From the NCBI RefSeq assembly GCF_000526215.1, contig NZ_JAFQ01000004.1, positions 8,246,001 through 8,310,000 of the forward strand: a DNA stretch of 64,000 nt. Direction: 5' to 3'. Positions 49,207 to 57,495 of the stretch are shown here, one piece after another. Position numbers and translations under genes: made by a program. Numbering within the stretch: the stretch's first letter is position 1; every line of letters starts with the position of its first letter. A model generated the notes under the pieces. It saw only the letters and a program-made list of their open reading frames with translations, searched no databases and was not told where the DNA came from. The stretch comes from Nocardia sp. BMG51109. Its GTDB lineage: Bacteria > Actinomycetota > Actinomycetes > Mycobacteriales > Mycobacteriaceae.

Positions 49207-50720
49207 CGTTCACTTCCCAGCAACTCGGCTGTGGGGCTTTGCTGCGACGCCGCCACGAAATGCTTGTCCACCGGCCGGCGCAGGCGCCACCAGTAGGCGA
49301 CGCTCCAGCCCGGCCACACCTGACGGTTCTTGCCCGCCTTGTCGAGGAACCAGCTGGTGCATCCGCCGCTGTTCCACACCGATCCCGACAACCGCGATCC
49401 GACGAATTCGTTGAAGGTCTTCTGCGCGCCCGCCTCAACCTCGATCCGCCGCCAGCGCCTGCGGCGCATGTGCTGGATGCATTTGACGATGTAGCTCGCC
49501 TGCACCTCGATGGCGAACAGGATCGACTGGTGACCGCTCCCGGAATTGGGCCCCATCATGAGGAAGAAGTTCGGGAATCCGCTGACGCTGGTGCCCAGAT
49601 GCGCTTCCATTCCGTCGCGCCAGACCTCGGAGAGCAGCGTCCCCTCCCGGCCCGCGACATGGTCCAGGGCGATGCGCTCGTCGGTGCGGAAGCCCGTGCA
49701 GTACACCACCGCGTCGAGTTCGTGCACCGCGCCGTCGGCCGTGCGCAGGCCCGATTCGACGAACTCGGTGATGTGGTCGGTCACCAGCCGGACGTTGGGC
49801 CGCTGCAGGGCGGGATAGAACTCGCTGGTGATCAGGAAACGCTTGCAGCCAGGCCGGTAGTCGGGAGTGAGCGCGGCGCGTAGCTGCGGATCGGAAACCT
49901 GCCGCGCAAGAAACCGTTTGGACACCGCGCCGAACACGGTCATGAGCGCCGGATGCAAGAACGCGACGACGACGAGTTCGTGCATCCAGTAGTTGAGGTA
50001 GCGCTGGATCTTCTGGGTGGCCGGGAACCAGCGGTAGAGGGCGCGCTCCACGGACAGCAGTGGTCGGTTCGCCCGCGGCAGCACCCATTGCGGCGTGCGC
50101 TGGAAGACGTCCACGCGCGCCGCGTATTTCGAGATCTCCGGCAGGATCTGGACGGCGCTGGCGCCGGTGCCGACCACCGCGACCCGCTTGCCGCGCAGAT
50201 CCACCGAATGGTCCCACTCCGCGGAATGGAATGCGGCGCCGGTGAATCGGGACCGCCCGGCGATGTCGGGCACCTTCGGCCGGTGCAGCACACCGGTCGC
50301 GTCGACCAGGATGTCGGCGGTGTAGGCGGCGTCGGCCGCGGTCACCGTCCATGCGGCCTCGGTGTCGTCGTAGTCGTAGCTCCGCACCTCGGTGTCGAAG
50401 ATCATCTTCGAGTAGAGGTCGTGGTCGCGGCAGAGGCCCTCCGCGTACGCCAGGATCTCCCGCTGCGTCGCGTACATCTGCGTCCAATTGCGGTTGAGCG
50501 CGAAGGAGAACGAGTACGTGTACGCCTTCACGTCGCACGCGCTGCCGGGGTAGGTGTTATATCGCCACACACCGCCGGCGCCCGAGGCCTTCTCGAGGAT
50601 CCGGAAGTCGGTGATGCCCGCCTTCAGCAGCCTCAGCGCGACGCAGATCCCCGACAGTCCCGCCCCGACGATCAGAACGTGTACTCGATCCGGGTGACTG
50701 GTTTCAGTGCTCATCTTCAT
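49203..50720 (-). CDS. FAD-dependent monooxygenase (Baeyer-Villiger type)
   Basis: 505 residues; the ATG at 50720 overlaps the lipid-kinase stop codon, and its own stop overlaps the PKS start, so three genes are translationally linked. Two Rossmann motifs are seen: IVGAGLSGI near the N-terminus for FAD and VVGTGASAVQ for NADPH. Between them, FTGAAFHSAEWDHS fits the Baeyer-Villiger fingerprint FxGxxxHxxxW(P/D). It would insert oxygen into a ketone or oxidise a heteroatom using NADPH. A long hydrophobic segment around 255-280 (VVVAFLHPALMTVFG) suggests a lipid-like substrate or membrane contact. A tailoring role in this cluster is inferred. Confidence 0.9.
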   Translation of the reverse strand: MKMSTETSHPDRVHVLIVGAGLSGICVALRLLKAGITDFRILEKASGAGGVWRYNTYPGSACDVKAYTYSFSFALNRNWTQMYATQREILAYAEGLCRDHDLYSKMIFDTEVRSYDYDDTEAAWTVTAADAAYTADILVDATGVLHRPKVPDIAGRSRFTGAAFHSAEWDHSVDLRGKRVAVVGTGASAVQILPEISKYAARVDVFQRTPQWVLPRANRPLLSVERALYRWFPATQKIQRYLNYWMHELVVVAFLHPALMTVFGAVSKRFLARQVSDPQLRAALTPDYRPGCKRFLITSEFYPALQRPNVRLVTDHITEFVESGLRTADGAVHELDAVVYCTGFRTDERIALDHVAGREGTLLSEVWRDGMEAHLGTSVSGFPNFFLMMGPNSGSGHQSILFAIEVQASYIVKCIQHMRRRRWRRIEVEAGAQKTFNEFVGSRLSGSVWNSGGCTSWFLDKAGKNRQVWPGWSVAYWWRLRRPVDKHFVAASQQSPTAELLGSER

Positions 50721-51658
50721 CCGATCGCTTCGATTCGCTGGTCCGACCAGACTCGGGTGCGCGGCGACGCGAGAACGTCGATTGCCGAGGGCAATATCTC
50801 CACCTCGACCGACACCGCGTCGTCCGCGGCCAGTTCGCCGTCGTGGTCGATCTTCAGCGGGTGTCCGTCGGTGCGCTCGATGCGCACGGTCTTTCCTGTG
50901 CGGTAGCTACTGCCCGCGGCGGTGTCCAGGGTGCCGTTCACGCACGAGGTCGCGAAGTCCTCTCGCGACATGGTGGCGCTCACGACGCAGATGTCGAGCA
51001 GTCCGTCGTCGAGGACGGATCTCGGCAGCAGTTCGAGGAATCCGCCGCGATAGCGGCTCCCGCCGATCAGCACCGCGAGAATGTCCGTCTCCGCGAACAG
51101 CTCTCCGTCGACGATCACCCGGCCCGGGTAGGCCCGGTAGGACCGCAAGGCCAGCAATGCCGCCTCCGCCAGCTTCTCCCGCCCGTCCGACCTGAGGGTG
51201 TGCGAGATCGTGAGCGCCTCCGGCAGCAGGCCCGCCGAGATGCCGAGCAGGACGGGCGTGCCCAGGCTCGTGATCAGGGCCAGGTCCATCTGCTTACGCA
51301 GGTGATCGCCCGTGTGGAAGACGTCGCGGACGACCTGCCGCCACGGCTCGTCGTCCCACAGACAGCGGTAGTTAGAGTTTCCGGTGCCGCCGGGCGCGAC
51401 GAGCAGCGCGGGGCGAGCGCCCGCCGACTGCGTTGCGGCCCGGTACATTCCGCGGGCCACCTCGCCCGCGGTGCCGTCTCCCCCGATCGCCACGATGACG
51501 TCCACGTCGCCGCCGGCGGCGAGCTCGTGGGCCAGGACCTCCGCGTCGTCGGCGGATCGGGTGACCGATTCGTCGAGCACGACGTCGTCCTGCTCGCGGA
51601 GGACGGCGACGATGTCCGCGGGGCTGCCGCCCGCGAGCGCGTTGGTGATCGCGGCCAC
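50717..51658 (-). CDS. Diacylglycerol/sphingosine kinase-family lipid kinase
   Basis: About 313 residues if translation starts at the GTG at 51658 (IRVAAITNALAGG). An open frame extends to 51769, but that extension lies inside the tRNA-like gene and is not expected in the family. The nucleotide-binding motif VIAIGGDGTAGEV identifies the DAGK catalytic domain (PF00781). APGGTGNSNY and the C-terminal DVLASPRTRVWSDQ complete it. It would phosphorylate a lipid hydroxyl using ATP. Placed between the tRNA-like gene and the monooxygenase, it may act on the cluster lipid. The first gene of the ATGA chain into the PKS is this one. Confidence 0.85.
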   Translation of the reverse strand: MAAITNALAGGSPADIVAVLREQDDVVLDESVTRSADDAEVLAHELAAGGDVDVIVAIGGDGTAGEVARGMYRAATQSAGARPALLVAPGGTGNSNYRCLWDDEPWRQVVRDVFHTGDHLRKQMDLALITSLGTPVLLGISAGLLPEALTISHTLRSDGREKLAEAALLALRSYRAYPGRVIVDGELFAETDILAVLIGGSRYRGGFLELLPRSVLDDGLLDICVVSATMSREDFATSCVNGTLDTAAGSSYRTGKTVRIERTDGHPLKIDHDGELAADDAVSVEVEILPSAIDVLASPRTRVWSDQRIEAIG

Positions 51659-51699
51659 CCGGATCCGCCGCGCGGTCGGCGCGGCGCCGGGGTCGGTTG

Positions 51700-51784
51700 C
51701 GGAGGGGGCAGGATTCGAACCTGCGTGGGCGTGCAGCCCAATCGAACGAGTCGACTCCCGATCGGCCACTTTGGGTACCCCTCC
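51700..51784 (-). tRNA. tRNA-Ser-like gene (class II) with collapsed anticodon loop
   Basis: 85 bases fold into a nearly complete cloverleaf on the minus strand. Acceptor stem GGAGGGG/CCCCTCC is perfect, with discriminator G. The D-arm has a CCC/GGG stem and a loop containing AGTGGCC. The T-arm GCAGG-TTCGAAT-CCTGC is perfect. A long variable arm (TGGGC-TGCAC-GCCCA) marks class II, and G73 with this arm fits serine. The anticodon stem GTCGA/TCGAT closes a loop of only five bases, CTCGT, where tRNA-Ser(CGA) would have CTCGAAA. Opening the last pair gives a 7-base loop with C at position 33 and anticodon TCG, also abnormal. CCA is not encoded. It exactly fills the gap between the DUF2156 gene and the lipid kinase in the same operon. 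Either a non-translating tRNA or a pseudo-tRNA. Confidence 0.75.
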
Positions 51785-51793
51785 CTGAATTGT

Positions 51794-52789
51794 TCAGATC
51801 ATGTTGATGGCGCGAAGCAAACCTGAGATTTTCCCGGGTGTCAGCCGGCCCCGATATGCCAGATAATCCGGGATGACGAGCGCCGGATTCCATTTCAGCT
51901 TGTATTGAAGCTGAGTCTCTGCCGGATAAATCCGGCTGCCGTGATCATAGAGTTTGGCGAGCAGAAAAGCCAGGGTCCGATTACGGGTATCGAAGGTGTC
52001 CGCGGACATTCCCGTGAACGGCGTCAGACCGAAATGCAGGAAACCGCAGCCCTCCTCGGAGAACTGCTTGACGGCATGCCAGTTGATGGCCTCCATCGCT
52101 CCCGGCGGGGCAAGTTCGACCCGTCTGCTCAGATCGTGCAGCCAGCCGCTCTGCGCCCCGTACACCGGAGAGTACGACACGTATCCGACAACTTCGCCGC
52201 CTATCGTTCCGACGAACAGTCTTCGCAGGTCTTGGACTTCGCCGCCGACCTCGCCCACCATGAATTCCATCTCGCGGGCGAACCGCCCCTTGAGCCGGAG
52301 CCACCTCCTGTCGATCTCGTCGATATCGTCCTGCACTTCGGAATGTTTCACTTCGCGGATCTCTAGCCCGGCCCGGATCGCTCGCGATATCTTGTTGCGA
52401 AGTTTGACGAATTTCTTGCCGCCCAGCGTGTAACCGTTCAGGTCGACAGCGTAGGAGGATCCGAATTGGTTTACATGGTAGCCGCCGGCCGCGTAGACGG
52501 GTGCGTCGTCGGGTAGCAGCTGCATGGCGGCGAGATGTTTCTTGCGGTTCTCGGCGAAGGCCACGAATGCCTGGAGCAGCGCCGGTTTCGCGGTCGATTC
52601 GGTGAACGGCCCGCCGAGCTGGATGAGGTATCGGCCCACCTCGCGGTAGAAGATCGCGCCATCGATGTCCGGCACCTGGAATTGCTTGTTCCCCTGATTG
52701 AGTGCCAGGAATCCGCTGGGGTTGTGCGACCATTTCCGCAGCGCCGTGACGCCGCGGCTGTCGGGGGCGGTGACGAGATCGATGGTCAT
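51794..52789 (-). CDS. Stand-alone DUF2156 aminoacyl-tRNA transferase (MprF/LPG-synthase C-terminal domain)
   Basis: 331 residues; the ATG at 52789 overlaps the stop of the preceding PKS gene as ATGA. The sequence follows the catalytic domain of lysyl-phosphatidylglycerol synthases: FLALNQGNKQFQV, the ATP-free GNAT-fold core with YHVNQFGSSYAVDLNGYTLGG, the basic helix KKFVKLRNKISRAIRAG, SPVYGAQSGWLHDL, GAMEAINW and FLHFGLTPFTGM, then WNPALVIPDYLAY at the end. These enzymes move the aminoacyl group of a charged tRNA to a lipid hydroxyl. The flippase half with its helices is absent, so it is soluble or peripheral. A tRNA-like gene follows 9 bases after its stop. It probably aminoacylates a cluster intermediate. 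Confidence 0.88.
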   Translation of the reverse strand: MTIDLVTAPDSRGVTALRKWSHNPSGFLALNQGNKQFQVPDIDGAIFYREVGRYLIQLGGPFTESTAKPALLQAFVAFAENRKKHLAAMQLLPDDAPVYAAGGYHVNQFGSSYAVDLNGYTLGGKKFVKLRNKISRAIRAGLEIREVKHSEVQDDIDEIDRRWLRLKGRFAREMEFMVGEVGGEVQDLRRLFVGTIGGEVVGYVSYSPVYGAQSGWLHDLSRRVELAPPGAMEAINWHAVKQFSEEGCGFLHFGLTPFTGMSADTFDTRNRTLAFLLAKLYDHGSRIYPAETQLQYKLKWNPALVIPDYLAYRGRLTPGKISGLLRAINMI

Positions 52790-55656
52790 GCCGCCGACTC
52801 CTTCAGCAGCAGTTCGAGGAGATATCCGGTCAGCGCGGCCGGCGTCGGGTGCCGGGTCACGATGCCGGTGGGTAGTCGTAGTCCTGTCATCGCGGTCAGT
52901 CCGTTCCGGAGTTCTGCTGCGGAGATGGAGTCGAGGCCGATGTCCGTGAAGTCGGTCTCGGCGGTGACCGGTTCGTGGCCGCTGCCGCGGAGCGTCTCGT
53001 TGATCTCGTCGCAGATGATGTCGAGCAGTGCGGCATAGCGGTCGGCGGGCGCGAGTCGTTTGATCTTCTCGGCGATCTCGTAGTCGGGGTGCAAAGTGGA
53101 CAGCGACGCCGGTGGGTGGCCGGTGTCGGCGGGTGCGAGCCGCGCCTCCAGCCAGTACCGCTGGCGCTCGAACGCATATGCCGGAAGATCCACGCGCCGG
53201 GCGCCGGGGAAGCATCGGGACCAGTCGACGTGTCCGCCCGCGCAGAACACGCCCGCGGCGGACAGCAGCAGGCGATCGGCTCCGCCGTCGTCGCGCCGCA
53301 ACGTCTCCCCGATGTAGACCGGCTCTCGGTCCGGTGCGGCGTCGAGAATCTCCTCGAGGGCTTCCGTCAGGATCGGCCGGGGGCCGACCTCGATGAAACA
53401 GCGCGCGCCGTCGGCGTACGCGGCCCGCACCGCGGCGTCGAAGCCCGCTGTCTCGTCCGGAGCCCGGCGCCAGTATTCCTCGTCCATACCGGCGGTATCG
53501 AGCAGCCCGCCCGCCGCCGGGGAGTAGACACTCACGGCCGATCGATCGGACTTCGTTCTCGCCGAATCTGTTTCGCTCGGCCGCGTGATGATCCGCAGGG
53601 CGTCGTCGAGCGACAGCGCGCCCGCGATGTGCGCCGCCGCGATCTCACCCCGTGAGTGACCGATCACCCCGTCCGGCGAGACGCCCAGCGACTCCCACAC
53701 CCGCGCCAGCGACACCAGCACCGAGAACAGCACCGGCCGAACGACATCCGCCCGATCCAGCTCCGGCGCGCCATCCGCACCTCGCAGGACGTCGGTCAAT
53801 CGCCACTCGACGAATCGAGCCAGCGCCTGTTCGCAGCGGTTCAGGTACTCGGCGAACACCGGTGAGGAATCCAGCAGCGCCACACCCATTCCCGGCCACC
53901 GCGCCCCCTCGCTCGGGAAGACCAGGACGGTCCCGCCGGCGACCCTCGCTCGACCGGCCACCACCTCACGACCGGCGACCCCCTCGGCGACGCCTCTGGA
54001 GCCGGCCAGCAGGTCCGCGCGCTCGGCGCCCACCACGACCGCGCGATGCTCGAACGCCGACCGGCCCGCCAGCGTCGCACCCACATCGACCGGCGGCAGC
54101 GCCGGATCACCGGCCACACGCGCCGCCAGCCGTTCGGCCTGCCGCGCAACGACATTCGCGCTCCGGCCCGACACCACCCACGGCACTACACCGACCACCG
54201 GCGCAGCCACGACCCGCGAATCGACCGCCACCTCGCGCCACTCCGCGACGTCCACCGGGGCCTCTTCGACGATCACGTGGGCGTTGGTCCCGCTGATCCC
54301 GAACGCCGACACCCCGGCGCGGCGCACCCGGTCGGCGTCGCGCGGCCACGGCCTGCTCGACGCGAGCAGTTCCACCCCGCTCCCGGCCCACTCGACCTCA
54401 GACGACGGCCGCTTCGCGTGCAGCGTCGCGGGCAACGCCTCGTGCCGCAACGCCAGCAGGGCCTTGATCAGGCCCGCTGCCCCCGCGGCCGATTGGGTGT
54501 GTCCGACATTGGATTTCACCGATCCCAGCCACAGTGGCCGATCCGCCGGGCGGTCCCGGCCGTAGGTCTCAATCAGCGCGTTCGCCTCGATCTGGTCCCC
54601 CAGCGGCGTCCCCGTGCCCTGCCCCTCGACGACGTCGACATCACCGGGCGCGATTCCCGCTCTCGCCAGCGCCGTGCGAATCACCCGTTGCTGCGCCGCA
54701 CCGCTGGGCGCGGACAATCCGTTGCTCGCGCCGTCCTGATTCACCGCGGAACCACGCACCACGCCCCATACCCGATGACCCAGCCGTATCGCGTCCGACA
54801 ACCGTTCCGCCACGACCACGCCCACACCCTCCGACGGCACGAACCCGTCCGCGCCCTCTCCGAACGCCTTGCACCGGGCATCCCCCGACAGCGCGCGCAA
54901 CTGCGAGAATTCGACGAACCCCGAGGGCGTCGCCATCACCGTCACGCCACTCACCAGCGCCAGCGAGCACTCCCCCGCGCGCAATCCCTGTATCCCCAGG
55001 TGCAGCGCCACCAGCGACGACGAACACGCCGTATCCACCGACATCGCGGGTCCCTCCAGACCCAGCACATACGCCACGCGACCGGACGCCACACTCGCCG
55101 TGCCGCCCGTGGCCAGGAGCCCACCCATGGGCTCGGCGGCCTGATGGAAGCCCTGCGCGCCGTAGCCTTGATAGGTCAGGCCGGTGTAGACGCCGGCGTC
55201 GGTGCCCCGCAGCGATCGCGGATCGATTCCCGCCGATTCCAGTGCCTCCCACGACACCTCCAGCAGCAGCCGCTGCTGCGGATCCATCGCCACCGCCTCG
55301 CGCGGACTCAACCCGAAGAATTCCGCATCGAATTCGCCCGCGTACGCGACGAAACCACCTTCGCGCACATACGACCGTCCCGGCATCCCCGGGACCGGGT
55401 CGAACACGCCGTCCACATCCCAGTCCCGGTCCGAGGGGAATTCCGAGATCACGTCCCGCTCGCCCGACACCACATCCCAGAACTCCTCCGGCGAGGACAC
55501 CCCACCCGGAAAGCGGCAGCCCACGCCCACGATCGCCACGGGTTCGGCGGCCCGCCGTTCCAGCTGCTCGGCGCGGCGCTTCCACGATTCGCGCTCGGTC
55601 AGCGCCTTTCTGAGCGCGTCCACCACTGACTCGGAGTCATGGCTCACGGTGGTCAT
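52786..55656 (-). CDS. Single-module PKS with degenerate KS and AT, intact ACP
   Basis: 956 residues. Residues 1-37 form a coiled-coil N-terminal docking segment (VVDALRKALTERESWKRRA) matching the docking tail of the large PKS. KS 38-470 keeps Cys211 (DTACSSS) and the second His in NVGHTQ, but the first catalytic His is Gln346 (VEGQGTGTPLGD). The AT has FPSEGARW instead of [12 protein letters not shown] instead of VVQP, keeps GHSRG, then jumps from DALRIIT to a short linker, lacking about 87 residues with the substrate-binding Arg and the YASH motif. The ACP is intact (GLDSIS, Ser910). There are no reductive domains and no thioesterase. Condensation and acyl loading are therefore unlikely. 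Its stop overlaps the DUF2156 start. Confidence 0.93.
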   Translation of the reverse strand: MTTVSHDSESVVDALRKALTERESWKRRAEQLERRAAEPVAIVGVGCRFPGGVSSPEEFWDVVSGERDVISEFPSDRDWDVDGVFDPVPGMPGRSYVREGGFVAYAGEFDAEFFGLSPREAVAMDPQQRLLLEVSWEALESAGIDPRSLRGTDAGVYTGLTYQGYGAQGFHQAAEPMGGLLATGGTASVASGRVAYVLGLEGPAMSVDTACSSSLVALHLGIQGLRAGECSLALVSGVTVMATPSGFVEFSQLRALSGDARCKAFGEGADGFVPSEGVGVVVAERLSDAIRLGHRVWGVVRGSAVNQDGASNGLSAPSGAAQQRVIRTALARAGIAPGDVDVVEGQGTGTPLGDQIEANALIETYGRDRPADRPLWLGSVKSNVGHTQSAAGAAGLIKALLALRHEALPATLHAKRPSSEVEWAGSGVELLASSRPWPRDADRVRRAGVSAFGISGTNAHVIVEEAPVDVAEWREVAVDSRVVAAPVVGVVPWVVSGRSANVVARQAERLAARVAGDPALPPVDVGATLAGRSAFEHRAVVVGAERADLLAGSRGVAEGVAGREVVAGRARVAGGTVLVFPSEGARWPGMGVALLDSSPVFAEYLNRCEQALARFVEWRLTDVLRGADGAPELDRADVVRPVLFSVLVSLARVWESLGVSPDGVIGHSRGEIAAAHIAGALSLDDALRIITRPSETDSARTKSDRSAVSVYSPAAGGLLDTAGMDEEYWRRAPDETAGFDAAVRAAYADGARCFIEVGPRPILTEALEEILDAAPDREPVYIGETLRRDDGGADRLLLSAAGVFCAGGHVDWSRCFPGARRVDLPAYAFERQRYWLEARLAPADTGHPPASLSTLHPDYEIAEKIKRLAPADRYAALLDIICDEINETLRGSGHEPVTAETDFTDIGLDSISAAELRNGLTAMTGLRLPTGIVTRHPTPAALTGYLLELLLKESAA

Positions 55657-55707
55657 ATCTGTCCAACCCCAAAAGTTCGATGTAGCAATGAAATCCGTCC
55701 CGGCCCG

Positions 55708-56160
55708 TCAGAGAATCGAGGAGCCGGGGAACACCTGCAGCACAATGTTCGACATCGTCTGGGTCAGTACCCGGACTGCGACCGGAGCGACGATCGATTC
55801 CAGGCTCGGCACGCCGAAATCGAAGGCGGCCTCGAACAGCAACCGCACCTCGCCGGCCTCGTCTCCCTCGCGGGTGCTCCAGCTGCCCTCGAACGTGTCG
55901 AAGTCCCCATCGATCTGCTCGAACGTCAGCAGGTAATTGTCGTCGTCGTAGAAGTCACGCTCGGACCAGCTCAGCAGACCGTTGCGGAAATACACATCCC
56001 AATTCGTGACGGCCCCGCGGCCGTCGGGCGAGGCCACGGTTTCCACGTGCTTGACCCGGTCCGGGGCATTGCGGCGATACACCTCGGCATCCTTCAGCGT
56101 CTCGTAAACCTCCTGGCGCGGATAGCCTTTCACCAGGCATTCGATGCGTACGTTCTTCAT
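55708..56160 (-). CDS. SRPBCC-family protein (aromatase/cyclase-like)
   Basis: 150 residues; the ATG at 56160 follows GGGAG at six bases. The pattern of a short N-terminal beta strand (VRIECLVKGYPRQEVYETLKD), then a curved sheet (VTNWDVYFRNGLLSWSERDFYDDDNYLLTFEQIDGDF) and a long C-terminal helix after VPSLESIVAPVAVRVL is that of START/polyketide-cyclase proteins. Relatives act on polyketide chains bound to ACPs or bind lipids. The cluster makes a reduced lipid chain and not an aromatic, so a binding or hydrolytic role is as likely as cyclisation. Confidence 0.8.
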   Translation of the reverse strand: MKNVRIECLVKGYPRQEVYETLKDAEVYRRNAPDRVKHVETVASPDGRGAVTNWDVYFRNGLLSWSERDFYDDDNYLLTFEQIDGDFDTFEGSWSTREGDEAGEVRLLFEAAFDFGVPSLESIVAPVAVRVLTQTMSNIVLQVFPGSSIL

Positions 56161-56172
56161 GTCGCTCTCCCG

Positions 56173-57483
56173 TCAGCCGATCGCCGGGGCCGAGTCGCGG
56201 TCGTTTCGGCCAGCACTCTCCGCACCCGGCACGCCGTCGTCGGTGGAAATTCCGGCGAAGGCACGCGACACTGCCGACTCGACGATTCGCAGATCGTCCC
56301 CGGAGATGATCGCCGGCGGCGTGAATCGCACGACGGCGGAGTTGTTCATGGAATGATTTGCCAGCACATCGTTTTCGATGAGACCGAGTAGCATCTCGCC
56401 GGCGAATCCCGGATCGGTGAATTCGATACCGATCAGCAGGCCCCGGCCGCGAACCTCGCGCACGGTGCCCGCCGGCGCGGCCGAGGCCGCGGCCCGGAAC
56501 GCCGACAGCAGACGCTTGCCTATGGTTCGGGAGCGCGCGACGATGTCCTGCTCCGCCAGCGCGCGAATCGTGCCCAGCACCGCGGCCGCCGCGATCGGCG
56601 CGCCGCTGTAGGTGGAGGTGTGCAGCAGGGGATCCTTCTCGAACGGCGCGTAGGCCTTCGACGTGCAGGCGATCGCCGAGACCGGCACGACACCGCCGGA
56701 GAGGATCTTCCCGACCAGCAGCGCATCCGGCTCGACGCCCAGATCGTCGATACCCCAAAGCTTTCCGACCCGGCCGAGGCCGGTCTGGATCTCGTCGACG
56801 ACCAGGAATGCGCCGAACTCCTCGCAGAGCGCCGACACTCCGGGCAGATAGCCCTCGCTCGGGACCACGACCCCGCCCTCGCCCTGCACAGGCTCGACGA
56901 TGAAACAGGACGGCACACCGTCCGACAGCACGCGCCGGAGCGCGTCGAGGTCGTCGTAGGGAACCTCAACGACGTCGGGAACGAGCGGCCGGAACGTGTC
57001 CTGGTACATCGCACGCGCCGTCACGCTGAGCGCGCCCATGGTCTTGCCGTGATAGCCGTTCACGGTGGAAATGAGGCGGCGGAATCCGTTGGCTCGGGCC
57101 AGTTTGATCGCCGCCTCCGTCGCCTCGGTGCCGGAGCTCACGAAGTGCACCTTGTCGATTCCGTCCGGGCAGATCGCGGCTAGGGCGGCGGCCGCTCGCG
57201 GGCTGACGTCGTCGATCAGCGTGCGGGCCGACAAGGGGTGCCGCCGGATCTGATCGACGACCGCGTCGACCACCATCTCGTTGCGCGCCCCGAGCAGGAA
57301 GACGCCCGAACCCGCGCAGTTGACGTAGGAGCTGCCGTCCGTGGTGGTCAGGCGGGCGCCGTGGGATTCGGCCTCGACCTTCCCGCCGAGCAGCCGGGAG
57401 ATGCCGGCCAGCCGGCGCCCGAGATGGCGGGAGCAGAGTTCGAGTATGTCGTCCTGATCTGCGATGTGGTTCACGATTGTCAC
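56173..57483 (-). CDS. Class III PLP-dependent aminotransferase
   Basis: 436 residues; GTG starts at 57483 and 57471 are possible, with AGGGGAG upstream. Fold type I features: HFVSSGTEATEAAIKLAR (phosphate-binding), the Asp in VVDEIQTGLGR that holds the PLP pyridine nitrogen, and the Schiff-base Lys in LLVGKILSGG. The family (ornithine/GABA aminotransferases) acts on omega-amino groups and on aldehydes. With the neighbouring aldehyde dehydrogenase and hydroxylating P450 it suggests interconversion of a terminal aldehyde, amine or acid on the lipid chain. The gene ends 12 bases before the SRPBCC start. Confidence 0.92.
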   Translation of the reverse strand: MTIVNHIADQDDILELCSRHLGRRLAGISRLLGGKVEAESHGARLTTTDGSSYVNCAGSGVFLLGARNEMVVDAVVDQIRRHPLSARTLIDDVSPRAAAALAAICPDGIDKVHFVSSGTEATEAAIKLARANGFRRLISTVNGYHGKTMGALSVTARAMYQDTFRPLVPDVVEVPYDDLDALRRVLSDGVPSCFIVEPVQGEGGVVVPSEGYLPGVSALCEEFGAFLVVDEIQTGLGRVGKLWGIDDLGVEPDALLVGKILSGGVVPVSAIACTSKAYAPFEKDPLLHTSTYSGAPIAAAAVLGTIRALAEQDIVARSRTIGKRLLSAFRAAASAAPAGTVREVRGRGLLIGIEFTDPGFAGEMLLGLIENDVLANHSMNNSAVVRFTPPAIISGDDLRIVESAVSRAFAGISTDDGVPGAESAGRNDRDSAPAIG

Positions 57484-57495
57484 GCCTCTCCCCTG

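Noticed and set aside
51659..51769. N-terminal extension of the lipid kinase through the tRNA-like gene
   Set aside because: The extension is exactly the tRNA-like sequence read as protein and has no match to DAGK N-termini; the family begins at IRVAAITNALAGG.
51700..51784. Ordinary tRNA-Arg(TCG) or tRNA-Ser(CGA)
   Set aside because: The TCG reading needs C at position 33 and an unusual stem register, and class II arms are not found in tRNA-Arg. The Ser reading has only a five-base loop. I therefore report it as tRNA-Ser-like.
52786..55656. KSQ-type loading module
   Set aside because: KSQ has Gln in place of the active-site Cys; here the Cys is intact and the His is changed.
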